Shown: positions 24,896-32,865 of the stretch, piece by piece
How positions within the stretch are numbered: the stretch's first letter is position 1
Layout: each line of letters starts with the position of its first letter
DNA from: Nitrosococcus wardiae
GTDB lineage: Bacteria; Pseudomonadota; Gammaproteobacteria; Nitrosococcales; Nitrosococcaceae
Direction of reading: 5' to 3'
Length of the DNA: 64,000 nucleotides
Assembly (NCBI RefSeq): GCF_004421105.1
Contig: NZ_CP038033.1
Location: 2,189,659 to 2,253,658 of the forward strand
Position numbers and translations under genes: made by a program
The notes under the pieces: generated by a model
The model's database searches: none
What the model was told of the DNA's origin: nothing
The model's input: only the letters and a program-made list of their open reading frames with translations

Positions 24896-25870
24896 ATGGA
24901 ATTCAAGATCAGTGATAGGGAATGGCAGGTTTTATTTGATGAACCCTCCCACTTGTTCAAGATGTACGCTGCTATTCGAAAATATATGGATTACCAGACG
25001 GGAATGTCGGGCATTAAGCGGCGTTTTTCTGAGCAGTTTTTTAGCGGCGTTTTGTATGTTGAACCCAAACCAGGGAGACCTCGGGCACTAAGTGGCTATC
25101 CGACGAAAAAAGAGATTTATTACTCTATCCAGTCACTAGCAAAAATCAAATCGGATGACGGAACCCCTCTCATTATTTTGCGTAAGGATTTGGGGCCTTT
25201 TGTTTTCGAGCTTCCTCTGGCTTCAACTGGCCATTCTCAATGGGGAACTAATAGGGAACTAAAGGGGAACTCAACAGGGAACCAATGGGGAACAGAAAAT
25301 AATAGTAAAAACAATGAGAAAGAGGCTGATAGTGCACCTAATAGGGAACACCAAAAATCACAATACTCCCCTCAAAAGGGCACACTTCTGGAGTCTGGTA
25401 ATAATAATATAAATCTCTTTAACGGGCGTGCGCGTGTAGCAAATAACTGGCCAAGATTTCAGGCTCAAGAGAAATATCCACCACCTGATGAACTCATCCC
25501 GGACGGGAAGACAAAAATGCATGCGCTGAATAAATATTTCCCTGAAGACCAGATCCCGGCGTTAGCAGAATCGCTACTGGATTGGCATCGGGCTAACGGA
25601 GTTTGGCGGACAGACTACCAGGCGGAATTGAGGCAGTGGATTACTAGGCGGGCAGTGGAGACAAAAGAAAACCCGGTTAACCATGGAGACCAACCGGGCA
25701 AATGTGGAAGTACTTCCGGGGGTTATTTTGAACAAAATCGGCGATTTAGTCAACGAAAACTTAGCGCAGCGGAGCGCCAACTTGAACTCCAACGAGAATT
25801 TGAGCGGCTGCACCCCGATGAGGGGGCAGACATCATCGACATCACAGGGCAATGTGCACGAGTTAACTGA
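24896..25870 (+). CDS. Phage replication initiator, lambda O-like
   Basis: 324 residues from ATG 24896 (AAGGAAAG upstream). The N-terminal 90 residues are a winged-helix-like segment with FSEQFFSGVLYVEPKPGRPR. The middle is a low-complexity Asn/Gly/Thr region with repeated WGT-N motifs (possible iteron-coding segment of the origin), and the C-terminal DnaT/O-like part has FPEDQIPALAESLLDWHRAN and WITRR. The gene is followed by a P-like helicase loader, so an origin within the low-complexity part of this gene (about 25230-25420) is likely but not proven. Confidence 0.68.
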   Translation: MEFKISDREWQVLFDEPSHLFKMYAAIRKYMDYQTGMSGIKRRFSEQFFSGVLYVEPKPGRPRALSGYPTKKEIYYSIQSLAKIKSDDGTPLIILRKDLGPFVFELPLASTGHSQWGTNRELKGNSTGNQWGTENNSKNNEKEADSAPNREHQKSQYSPQKGTLLESGNNNINLFNGRARVANNWPRFQAQEKYPPPDELIPDGKTKMHALNKYFPEDQIPALAESLLDWHRANGVWRTDYQAELRQWITRRAVETKENPVNHGDQPGKCGSTSGGYFEQNRRFSQRKLSAAERQLELQREFERLHPDEGADIIDITGQCARVN

Positions 25871-26258
25871 CAAGCTCATCACCCGGCTCTGGGCCAAAAT
25901 GACGCAAATCTATGGACACAAATGGTCGTCGTCCTATGGAGACTCTACCGATCAAGGAAAGCTCACGGAAACGGCACGTACTTGGAAAAAAGGGCTTCGC
26001 GGGATTACAGGAGAACAGATTGCTCATGGTTTGGCTCGGTGCCTTGAACGTGACGATCCTTGGCCGCCGACGTTGCCTGAGTTTAGGGTACTTTGTCTTG
26101 GATGTGATGTGCCACATAAGCAAAATGCTGCGGCTTATCGCAAACCTGAACATTTGGCGTTGCCCAAACCCCGACCCAGCCGAGATAAGGCAAGACCTTA
26201 TTTGCAATCACTGAGAGCGGCGCTGCGTGGAGCAGAGCAGAGCAAAGAGGAGGTGTAG
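25818..26258 (+). CDS. Phage replication protein, lambda P-like helicase loader
   Basis: About 146 residues from ATG 25818; GTG 25855 is another possible start and the open frame reaches back to 25683. LTDKLITRLWAKMTQIYGHK, WKKGLRGITGEQIAHGLARC and DPWPPTLPEFRVLCL match the conserved C-terminal region of P-type proteins that recruit host DnaB to the phage origin. It overlaps the end of the O-like gene. Confidence 0.75.
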   Translation: MRGQTSSTSQGNVHELTDKLITRLWAKMTQIYGHKWSSSYGDSTDQGKLTETARTWKKGLRGITGEQIAHGLARCLERDDPWPPTLPEFRVLCLGCDVPHKQNAAAYRKPEHLALPKPRPSRDKARPYLQSLRAALRGAEQSKEEV

Positions 26259-26263
26259 AGGTT

Positions 26264-26827
26264 ATGCCTGAGAACATCAAATACTCAATCCTCTACGCCG
26301 ATCCACCTTGGAGCTTCAAAGTCTGGAACCGGGATACGGGAAGCGGCCGCAGCGCCGAGTCCCATTACCGAACGATGAGCCTGGAGCAAATCAAGGCGCT
26401 GCCGGTGAATGAGATTGCCGAGAAAAATTCGGTGCTGTTTCTCTGGGCTGTTAATCCATCGCTGCCCGAAGCCATTGAGGTCATGACCGCCTGGGGGTTT
26501 ACCTACAAAACAGTGGGTTTTACTTGGGTCAAGGAAACGATGAGCGGCAAAGATCATGTGGGCATGGGCTACTACACGCGGGCGAATGCTGAGCTTTGCT
26601 TGCTGGCAACCAAGGGCAAACCATTGTCCAGGCAAAGCCGATCAGTGAGGCAGTTAATCCGGGCCAAGGTAGGACGGCACAGCGAGAAACCCGCTGAGGT
26701 GCGAGACAGGATCGTTGAATTGTTTGGTGATTTGCCACGGCTAGAAATGTTTGCGAGGGAGAAAGTATCAGGATGGGATTCCTGGGGGAATGAGGTGTTA
26801 TCGGATATCGAGTTAGAGGCAGCCTAA
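26264..26827 (+). CDS. MT-A70-family adenine-N6 methyltransferase
   Basis: 187 residues with the catalytic DPPW at 13-16 (ILYADPPWSF), then SAESHYRTMSLEQIKALPV, FLWAVNPSLPEAIEVMTAWGF and AREKVSGWDSWGNEV at the end. Enzymes of this family make N6-methyladenine, often in phage or plasmid DNA and without a cognate nuclease, where they may guard against host restriction. A strong GGAGG lies upstream. Position within the replication block is typical. Confidence 0.9.
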   Translation: MPENIKYSILYADPPWSFKVWNRDTGSGRSAESHYRTMSLEQIKALPVNEIAEKNSVLFLWAVNPSLPEAIEVMTAWGFTYKTVGFTWVKETMSGKDHVGMGYYTRANAELCLLATKGKPLSRQSRSVRQLIRAKVGRHSEKPAEVRDRIVELFGDLPRLEMFAREKVSGWDSWGNEVLSDIELEAA

Positions 26828-26829
26828 AA

Positions 26830-27033
26830 ATGCAACGTCACCCCAAATACAAAGAGGGCCGCCGCGCCAGGGAGGGCGAACCTTACAACAGGACCGAGAT
26901 AAAAGCGATCCGGCATTTTAGTTCCCAATTTTCTTGGGAAGTCATTGCTAGGGGGCTGGGTAGAACTAAATCGGCGGTAATGTCCCAGGCATACCAGCAG
27001 GGGATACATAGAAGGGGTAGATGTGCTGATTAG
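26830..27033 (+). CDS. Small phage helix-turn-helix protein
   Basis: 67 basic residues: YNRTEIKAIRHFSSQFSWEV then IARGLGRTKSAVMSQAYQQG, a SANT/Myb- or sigma-4-like helix-turn-helix. It starts three bases after the methylase stop and overlaps the next gene. Could be a late regulator or NinX-type protein; unproven. Confidence 0.6.
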   Translation: MQRHPKYKEGRRAREGEPYNRTEIKAIRHFSSQFSWEVIARGLGRTKSAVMSQAYQQGIHRRGRCAD

Positions 27034-27421
27034 CGAGAGCGATATAACCAAAGCAGTGGAGGAAACGATCTCAAGGGCGGAGAAGCGGGGGAGTGTGCTG
27101 GTGTACTTTTCCCCTCACTATCGAAAAATATCGATCTCCCCGAAGTGGGCGATGAATAGAAAAATCAAGGATTTTATTTTAAGCCATCCGTTTTTGATCG
27201 CGGGGCATTGCAAGAAAGAGGAAGGTTTACAAAGCGTCGAGTCCGCGATCCGTGAAATGGCAGAGCGGATTAATAGCGATGAGGAACATTTGGAAATGCT
27301 CATGGATGAGAGGAAAAAGACGTGGAGCAGAATGGGGCCGAGTCGTCCTAAGAGAAAGCTGCCGGCAAGGTGGAAAGATCTTAATTTTCCGTTGACAGTG
27401 AGGTTGAGTGGGAATGCTTAG
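27023..27421 (+). CDS. Phage protein of unknown function
   Basis: 132 codons from GTG 27023 with AGGGG seven bases upstream. VEETISRAEKRGSVLVYFSP, then an acidic helix with EMAERINSDEEHLEMLMDER. No recognised domain. It overlaps both neighbours, so it belongs to the same transcript. Confidence 0.6.
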   Translation: MLISESDITKAVEETISRAEKRGSVLVYFSPHYRKISISPKWAMNRKIKDFILSHPFLIAGHCKKEEGLQSVESAIREMAERINSDEEHLEMLMDERKKTWSRMGPSRPKRKLPARWKDLNFPLTVRLSGNA

Positions 27422-27821
27422 ACTCACCGAACAGCAGTACCAAGCTATTCAGGGGCGCACCAAGGAAGGGGTGTCCCTACCTGTACCGAAAAACACTGAC
27501 CCGTTTGCACGGATGAACAAAACGGAAAAACGCTATGCCCAGATTTTGGAAGCTAAGAGGAAGGCGGGTGAAATTAAGGACTGGAAGTTTGAGTCAATTA
27601 ATTTGCAGTTATCTAAGCCGGACAAAGCGGCCAAGCAGAAAGGCACATACTATAGGACTGACTTTATAGTAATAACAGATTGTATTGAAATACACGAAGT
27701 AAAAGGCGGTTTTATCATGGAAGACGCCGATCTGAAATTCAAGATCGCGAGGGAGATGTACCCCTGGTTCCGGTTCGTGATGATGCAATATAAAAAAGGA
27801 AATTGGTTAAGGGTTAGATAA
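27414..27821 (+). CDS. DUF1064 phage nuclease-like protein
   Basis: 135 residues from ATG 27414. MNKTEKRYAQILEAKRKAGE is the DUF1064 opening, followed by YYRTDFIVI and IEIHEVKGG, giving a PD-(D/E)xK-type Asp ... Glu-x-Lys set, and a tail FKIAREMYPWFRFVMMQYK. In other phages such proteins fill the place of a Holliday-junction or packaging nuclease; the exact role is unknown. Confidence 0.78.
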   Translation: MLRLTEQQYQAIQGRTKEGVSLPVPKNTDPFARMNKTEKRYAQILEAKRKAGEIKDWKFESINLQLSKPDKAAKQKGTYYRTDFIVITDCIEIHEVKGGFIMEDADLKFKIAREMYPWFRFVMMQYKKGNWLRVR

Positions 27822-27884
27822 ATCCTATGGTTTTTAGCTTTATCAAATGACTAATCGTTAGTTATGTTTTTTGGAGATAGAAAA

Positions 27885-28100
27885 ATGCAACAAAGCAAAG
27901 CGTGGTATCAGTCTCGTGGTGTTTGGGGTGGCGTGGTTACTATCGCGGCGGCGGCGGCTGGAGCTGTGGGTGTCGTGATCTCCCCTGAGCAGCAGGATTT
28001 GATTGTGAATTCCGTGGTGGCGATTGCCACAGGTGTGGGTGGTCTGCTGAGTTTGTACGGCAGGCTGAAGGCGGATAAACCTATCCAGGGGGCAAAGTGA
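27885..28100 (+). CDS. Phage holin-like membrane protein
   Basis: 71 residues with two hydrophobic helices, WGGVVTIAAAAAGAVGVVI and VNSVVAIATGVGGLLSLYG, separated by a short polar turn and closed by a basic tail: a holin-like layout. ATG 27885 has GGAG upstream. No endolysin is next to it, consistent with loss of the lysis cassette. Confidence 0.65.
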   Translation: MQQSKAWYQSRGVWGGVVTIAAAAAGAVGVVISPEQQDLIVNSVVAIATGVGGLLSLYGRLKADKPIQGAK

Positions 28101-28288
28101 TGGGGGTAATCTTGCTCAAGTATTTACCTCAGGCGCTGATGCAAATCGTTCCTTTGATTGCGAAAGAAATCGAGCGGCGCCGGCTGCAAGAGAATGAGAA
28201 TGACGCATTGGAACTCGCGATTGTGCGCAGGAAGCGGAAGCGGATGGGGAAGGAGATTGAGGAGATTGTGAGGGAGAATCAGGAGTGA
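28100..28288 (+). CDS. Small phage protein with membrane helix and charged tail
   Basis: 62 codons from ATG 28100, overlapping the previous stop as TGATG. A short hydrophobic N-terminus (LLKYLPQALMQIVPLIAKEI) leads into a long basic/acidic helix. Possibly an accessory lysis protein; no family recognised. Confidence 0.55.
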   Translation: MGVILLKYLPQALMQIVPLIAKEIERRRLQENENDALELAIVRRKRKRMGKEIEEIVRENQE

Positions 28289-28458
28289 ATTTTAAATGGC
28301 CGAGCACAGAAGATAATTTGTTAGTGCCGTGGTATACCGCAGCTTGGCGCATAATGCTTTTTCCTGCCTTCTATGTTGGAGTGTTGATTTCTACATTGGC
28401 TTTGTTGATTTCTCACGGCAAACACGAGGCGACAAGTTTTTATAGGGATGCTTTTTAA
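28285..28458 (+). CDS. Small single-pass membrane protein
   Basis: 57 codons from GTG 28285, which overlaps the preceding stop (GTGA). A polar N-terminus is followed by one helix, LFPAFYVGVLISTLALLIS, and a short polar tail. Likely part of the phage lysis/membrane operon; function unknown. Confidence 0.5.
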   Translation: MNFKWPSTEDNLLVPWYTAAWRIMLFPAFYVGVLISTLALLISHGKHEATSFYRDAF

Positions 28459-28460
28459 CT

Positions 28461-28634
28461 ATGAACAACTATACCAGTGATATCAGCATTGGCGCTCAAA
28501 ATACACCGGTAGAAGCAGACTCCACTTTCGCGTTTCTGTTTTTTGTCATCATTGCGGTGATATTGCTAGCTCCTGTTGCTGTGCTGCTTGTTGAATATAT
28601 CAGACTTAAATTCTTTGAGTTATTTGGAAAATGA
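28461..28634 (+). CDS. Small single-pass membrane protein
   Basis: 57 codons two bases after the preceding gene. A polar N-terminus of about 24 residues precedes FLFFVIIAVILLAPVAVLL, a clear transmembrane helix. It is the last gene before the second IS4 element, whose border is 15 bases away. Confidence 0.5.
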   Translation: MNNYTSDISIGAQNTPVEADSTFAFLFFVIIAVILLAPVAVLLVEYIRLKFFELFGK

Positions 28635-28648
28635 AATTTATCTTGTTG

Positions 28649-29924
28649 CACTACTGTCCCATAAACTTTCATGAAAACTGCACTGATGCCTGAAGAGATA
28701 GAACTTCCGGTTCTGGCGGATCGCCTCGCAGCAGTGCTTGAAGGTCGCGCCGCTCAAACAGATTGAGCTGGAGCAATCGAATCATCTGCTGAAGAGAGCA
28801 GTTTATTTTGCTGACGAACTTGAGATAAGCGAGCAACAAATAGGCACAAAGGGCGATCCAGAGTTGGGTCATGACCGCGTTTTTTGAGGTCCCCAAGAAA
28901 CGCTTGATTTTTAGATTTTGTTTGATCCACTTAAAAAACAATTCGATCTGCCAGCGAGATTTATAGATTGCCGCGATAGTGCTGGCGGCAAGATGAAAGT
29001 GATTGGTGAGAAAGTAATACTGGATGTGGGTTTCGGTATCTTTGAATCCGATGCGGCGTAGAGCGATGGGGCAGTTTTGGGCCTTGGCGCCGGTCAGTTC
29101 GAGGGTCTGATCGCTCGTCAGGCCCTTGGATTTATCGACTTTACGGCGTTCGACCACGCGATAGCGGGCCTTTTTACGTTGGCGCGTGACAAAAAAGATG
29201 CCCTGGGTATGGAGTTGATGATACCAGGCATAATCGGTATAGCCCCGATCGAAGACCACGATACTGCCTTTGGGTAATGCCAAAGTACGGGCCACGGTGA
29301 TATCATGGACTTTGCCGTCAGTGACGGTCATCAATGCAGGGAGCAGCCCGTCATGATCCAAGCCAAGGTGGAGTTTGACAGCGCCTTTAGTGGTGCGAAA
29401 CCTGGCCCAAGAAAAGACGCTCAGACACAGATCGAGAGTAGAAGCGTCAAGTGAGTAGAGTTTGTTTTTGAACCGGAAACCGTGGCGGGGAGCGAGCCCT
29501 TGACAGCGGGAAAACAGTTTGGCGAATAACGCTTCGTACAGGGCATAGGGTTGTTTCTCATTGACCCGGGCCAGAGAGGAGCGGCTCACCGGCACGGCAC
29601 CTAAAGGGTAGAGTTTTCTGGCCTGGGCAGACAGATTACTGACTACATCACGCAAACTCGTGCGTCCTGATAGCTGTGCCAGGGCCATGGAAACAAATTG
29701 TGACCAACGGGTCATCTTGCGTAGTTTCCGGCCCTCGTGGTGTCGATTTGCCAGCACCTCGAATTCATGTCTCGGAACTAGTTTGAGTCACTGAGAAAAT
29801 ACGGTATTATGATGCGCCAAGGCCTGAACTCCTTCTTGTTCTTCAATGACTTGTCGTGATTTCATTGTATCAAAACAAGTGGGTTTTCAGGCCTTTTTCG
29901 TTAATTCTTAGTGGGACAGTAGTG
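28649..29924 (-). mobile_element. IS4-family insertion sequence (second type)
   Basis: About 1.28 kb. The terminal repeats match: CACTACTGTCCCA at 28649-28661 and its complement TGGGACAGTAGTG at 29912-29924, with TAA one base further in on both sides. It is unrelated in ends and sequence to the IS4-type element at 12.2-13.5 kb. No target duplication was recognised. Confidence 0.85.
28669..29865 (-). pseudogene. IS4-family transposase with an in-frame TGA at codon 26
   Basis: DDE transposase with a DUF4372-type N-terminus. Read from ATG 29865 it gives MKSRQVIEEQEGVQALAHHN, then NTVFSQ, a TGA (29788-29790), and LKLVPRHEFEVLANRHHEGR onward. Relatives have a leucine at the stop position, so one substitution (TTA to TGA) explains it. 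Later parts are intact: LYSLDASTLDL, VFDRGYTDYAW, and YKSRWQIELFFKWIKQNLKIK (Y-R-E-K motif). A GTG at about 29757 would give a 362-residue protein lacking the first part. Confidence 0.83.
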
Positions 29925-30233
29925 ATACAAAGTGATCAAATTTTAACTAGTTCACCAACATTTAAGACATTATTTTCTGGGAGCTTGGTAGCCTTTGGTG
30001 CTGTTTATTTATCAGGCATGATTGCTGCTAAAATTGGAGGTCTTTGTGAGGATGCGATTGACTCCCATCAAGCAATATCAGGTCTGAGGATAAACCCTGC
30101 TGATGATAAGGCTCTACAAGAATTTTCTAAGGCTAATAGGAAAAACATTTGGGCTGCATCTGTCTCAGTAGTAGGCATGATCTTTGTAAATTTATTTTCA
30201 GTATACACTGCTAAATTAATCGGTATAGGATGA
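29925..30233 (+). pseudogene. 3' part of a membrane-protein gene cut by IS4
   Basis: The open frame enters from the insertion sequence and continues with two hydrophobic segments, LFSGSLVAFGAVYLSGMIAA and IWAASVSVVGMIFVNLFSVY, around a polar loop. The native start was removed by the element and the missing part is not found on its other side. Possibly a phage holin or exclusion protein; not recognised. Confidence 0.55.
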
Positions 30234-30347
30234 TAGTAAATCCCGGCCTCAAGCCCTGTCCATTGCCACCCGTGGGCTTGCGGCAACACCCGGCCCATAA
30301 GCCACACTTTAACCACCATTCCTGCATCAGGCTAAATATCAGGTTTT

Positions 30348-31463
30348 TTAAGAATTAGGTAGCACGTCTCTACCTTCTGCTGCATTGATGAGGCGCGGAA
30401 AGGCAAGGGTAGCGGGTTTCCTGCCAGCTTGCTTACGCAGAGTCGTTAAAATACCTGCCTGAAGAAGCTGGCGAATAAGCGGATGGGCGCTGGGTTTTGG
30501 AATACCGGTGCGCTCTATAAAATCACTGGTACGAAAAATAGGTCGGTCAAATAGAGCATCTACAATTTGCGCGCTGTGTTGAGAATGGGTAATCTCCCGG
30601 ATTTGGTGCTTCATCTCTTCATGTAAGGCCATAATTATACTAACCCGGTTATGGTTACCCCGGGCCTGGTGAATAATGGCGTTTAGAAAAAAGGCTATCC
30701 AGCCTGTCCAATCTCTTTCTGTGGAAATTGCTTTCAGCCGAGCGTAATATTCTTCACGATGGGCTTCCAGGTAGCTTGACAGGTAAAACATAGGCTCAGA
30801 TAGGCGTTTCTTGCTGTAAAGGAATAAAGGAATCAATAGCCGTCCGATACGGCCATTACCATCTTTGAAGGGATGCAGCAATTCGAATTGCGCGTGGACG
30901 ATAGCTGTCTGGGAAAGTGGATCAAAATCATTGAAATTTAAATATACTTCCAGTGCTTGGAGATGATCTAGCAACTGCAGCGGGCTAGGCGGTATGAAAG
31001 TCGCTTGCTCAATGGCACAGCCCGGTGGGCCTATCCAGTTTTGTTCTTTACGAAACTGGCCCGGCTCCTTACCTTGACCTCGTACACTATCCATTAGCAG
31101 GTGGTGTAATGTACGAATAAGTCCCAAGGTAACTTGACGTCCTTCGGCCAGCCATTCACGGGCGAGTACCATGGCCTTCCGGTAGTTAAGAATCTCCTGA
31201 ATATCTTGTTCCTTTTGACCCTCATATTTTTGGCCGGCTTCATGTTCAAGGACTTCCTCCACTGTAGCTTGTGTACCTTCAATACGAGACGATAGCACCG
31301 CTTCTTGGTTGGTGAGAGGTGAGAGCATTACCGCAGGGTTAATCATGGCCTGCAGCAAGCCGTTGTAAGTGGCCAAGGCTGCGCTCGCTTCGCTTACTAA
31401 AGTGATTAGCTTGCCTTGATCTAGATTGGCTAAGGGTAAAGATTCTGGGTGATAAGGCTTCAC
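30348..31463 (-). CDS. Fic-family AMP-transferase with N-terminal inhibitory motif and C-terminal winged helix
   Basis: Enzyme that probably AMPylates a host protein. The core motif is HPFKDGNGRIGR. The upstream SSRIEGT fits the (S/T)xxxE(G/N) inhibitory helix, so it is a self-inhibited class II Fic protein. The end (RTSDFIERTGIPKPSAHPLI) is a winged helix that could bind DNA. GTG 31463 is preferred because AGGA lies seven bases upstream and longer frames would run into the palindrome cluster; the frame stays open to GTG 31547. Confidence 0.85.
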   Translation of the reverse strand: MKPYHPESLPLANLDQGKLITLVSEASAALATYNGLLQAMINPAVMLSPLTNQEAVLSSRIEGTQATVEEVLEHEAGQKYEGQKEQDIQEILNYRKAMVLAREWLAEGRQVTLGLIRTLHHLLMDSVRGQGKEPGQFRKEQNWIGPPGCAIEQATFIPPSPLQLLDHLQALEVYLNFNDFDPLSQTAIVHAQFELLHPFKDGNGRIGRLLIPLFLYSKKRLSEPMFYLSSYLEAHREEYYARLKAISTERDWTGWIAFFLNAIIHQARGNHNRVSIIMALHEEMKHQIREITHSQHSAQIVDALFDRPIFRTSDFIERTGIPKPSAHPLIRQLLQAGILTTLRKQAGRKPATLAFPRLINAAEGRDVLPNS

Positions 31464-31466
31464 TGA

Positions 31467-31594
31467 GTATCCTACTTGATGAGTTTTTTTCAATGTTTGT
31501 GAGTAGGATACAAGTTTGTGTATCTTATTTCTATAAACTAGATACACAAAAGGGGTTGAGTATCATAGGTGATACACAATAGAGCTTGTGTATG
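31467..31594. promoter_or_regulatory. Cluster of GTATC-type inverted repeats upstream of fic
   Basis: Two nested perfect 10-bp inverted repeats: GTATCCTACT (31467-31476) with AGTAGGATAC (31502-31511), and TTTGTGTATC (31515-31524) with GATACACAAA (31541-31550). Two further half-sites follow, GATACACAAT (31571-31580) and CTTGTGTATG (31585-31594). They lie immediately before the fic start, so an autoregulatory operator is the simplest reading. Confidence 0.65.
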
Positions 31595-31702
31595 AAGCTT
31601 TCGTTTATCTAATACATAACCGTGCTATACGCAAGCCCCCAGAGAAGCACTGAACAAGACTGGCCCTTTACCTGTGCGGAGTCCGGGGTGTGCAGAGCTA
31701 GT

Positions 31703-31722
31703 GGAAAGGAGGGGGTTGTCAA
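31703..31722. repeat. Direct repeat copy 1 flanking higBA
   Basis: GGAAAGGAGGGGGTTGTCAA; copy 2 at 32422-32442 differs by one extra G. The pair brackets the higBA promoter and genes. Confidence 0.6.
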
Positions 31723-31766
31723 TAAGACAGAAATACTCTCCCGAGTTTTTATTCTTTCTTCCAATA

Positions 31767-31808
31767 TTGACGCTTAACGTTAAACGCTATATAATTTAAC
31801 GTTAAACG
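31767..31808 (+). promoter_or_regulatory. higBA promoter with two operator repeats
   Basis: TTGACG (31767-31772) and TATAAT (31790-31795) are 17 bases apart, a near-perfect sigma-70 promoter. The 13-mer TTAACGTTAAACG occurs at 31774-31786 and 31796-31808, i.e. between the hexamers and just downstream of -10; each contains the palindrome TTAACGTTAA. HigA is expected to bind these and shut the promoter. Confidence 0.85.
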
Positions 31809-31824
31809 TTATATCATTACCTCC

Positions 31825-32103
31825 ATGATCAAGAGCTTCCGCTGCCAAGAGACCCAACGTCTGTTTGAAACCGGCAAATCCCGCCGGTGGCAAAGCATTC
31901 GCAAGGTGGCAGAGCGCAAGCTCGTTCAATTGAACAATGCGCGGGAGCTACGGGACCTAGCCTCTCCGCCAGGCAACCAACTGGAGACATTGGAAGGCGA
32001 CCGCGCTGGACAGCACAGTATCCGCATCAATAAGCAGTGGCGGGTGTGCTTTGTCTGGACGAGCGAGGGGCCGGAGGCCGTTGAAATTGTGGACTATCAT
32101 TGA
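31825..32103 (+). CDS. higB: HigB-type ribonuclease toxin
   Basis: 92-residue RelE-superfamily toxin that cuts mRNA on the ribosome. Family features: MIKSFRCQETQRLFETGKS, LRDLASPPGNQLETLEGDRA and HSIRINKQWRVCFVW ending EIVDYH. Toxin precedes antitoxin, the order typical of HigBA. The gene lies 16 bases downstream of the operators. Confidence 0.93.
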   Translation: MIKSFRCQETQRLFETGKSRRWQSIRKVAERKLVQLNNARELRDLASPPGNQLETLEGDRAGQHSIRINKQWRVCFVWTSEGPEAVEIVDYH

Positions 32104-32115
32104 GGAGGTAAACCT

Positions 32116-32418
32116 ATGTTTAAAAATGGGATGCGCCCAGTTCATCCTGGAGAAATCTTGCGCGAGGACTATCTTGTGCCGCTTGAGATGAGCGTTAACG
32201 CGTTAGCGAAAGCACTGCATGTGCCCACGCCACGCATTAATGAGATTGTGCGGGAGAGACGTGGGATTAGCGCGGATACCGCGTTGCGATTAGCCCGCTA
32301 TTTTGACACCACCCCTCAATTCTGGCTGGGACTACAAGCCGAGTACGACCTGCGCGTTGCTGAAATAAAAGAAGCCAAACGTATTATCAGCGAAATCCAG
32401 CCCCGGCATGTTGCTTGA
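32116..32418 (+). CDS. higA: HigA-type XRE antitoxin
   Basis: 100-residue antitoxin with an XRE helix-turn-helix: RPVHPGEILREDYLVPLEMS, VNALAKALHVPTPRINEIVR, and RYFDTTPQFWLGLQAEYDL. It begins 12 bases after higB behind GAGGAGG. It neutralises HigB and represses the operon. Confidence 0.94.
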   Translation: MFKNGMRPVHPGEILREDYLVPLEMSVNALAKALHVPTPRINEIVRERRGISADTALRLARYFDTTPQFWLGLQAEYDLRVAEIKEAKRIISEIQPRHVA

Positions 32419-32421
32419 TTA

Positions 32422-32442
32422 GGAAAGGGAGGGGGTTGTCAA
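32422..32442. repeat. Direct repeat copy 2 flanking higBA
   Basis: GGAAAGGGAGGGGGTTGTCA-type sequence starting four bases after the higA stop. A more distant relative (GGGGAAAGGGGGGGATGTCA) is at 37756. Confidence 0.6.
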
Positions 32443-32502
32443 CTAAAGGATAGCTATAAGCGGCCGATAGCCTACTGGATTTAATCTTACTTTTGGCATA
32501 AG

Positions 32503-32522
32503 GCGTCGTTTAGGGCGTCTAC
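32503..32522. repeat. GCGTCGTTTAGG repeat, copy 1
   Basis: GCGTCGTTTAGGGCGTCTAC, about 30 bases before the gene at 32551. Copy 2 lies at 33196-33214 with one base fewer. Confidence 0.6.
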
Positions 32523-32550
32523 TTCATGTTAGTGCTACAAAGGAGGTCCC

Positions 32551-32865
32551 ATGACAACTTGGTACTCAAAGGATGTCGGTGATGGAGTGGCTGCCTTCGG
32601 GCCAAGCACTGCGATTCAAAGAGCATTCTTGAGGGTGGTTGATCAGGGTCGGTTTACGACAGATATGGCGGTCTTCTCGCGTTACGACCTGTTTCGAAAT
32701 GTCGTCACTCTTTACTTCACGCCCTCAGCATCCGCACTGGCTGTCAAGTTTGGTGCCACTCCCAGTGAAAAGCCAATCCCGGATTCTCGTTTTGCTCGTC
32801 TTGTTGGGGACCAAAGGAGTAGGGAAATTCACTTCCCCAATTACGAGCCGAGCAGTAGGCAATGA
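32551..32865 (+). CDS. Hypothetical protein
   Basis: 104 residues with a perfect AAAGGAGG ribosome site seven bases before ATG. The composition is mixed and soluble: GDGVAAFGPSTAIQRAFLRV, VTLYFTPSASALAVKFGAT. No family recognised. It follows higBA in the accessory segment. Confidence 0.65.
   Translation: MTTWYSKDVGDGVAAFGPSTAIQRAFLRVVDQGRFTTDMAVFSRYDLFRNVVTLYFTPSASALAVKFGATPSEKPIPDSRFARLVGDQRSREIHFPNYEPSSRQ

Noticed and set aside
25230-25420. Defined phage replication origin inside the O-like gene
   Set aside because: Repeated GGGAAC/WGT-coding motifs are visible, but spacing is irregular and no clear iteron set or AT-rich unwinding region could be fixed.
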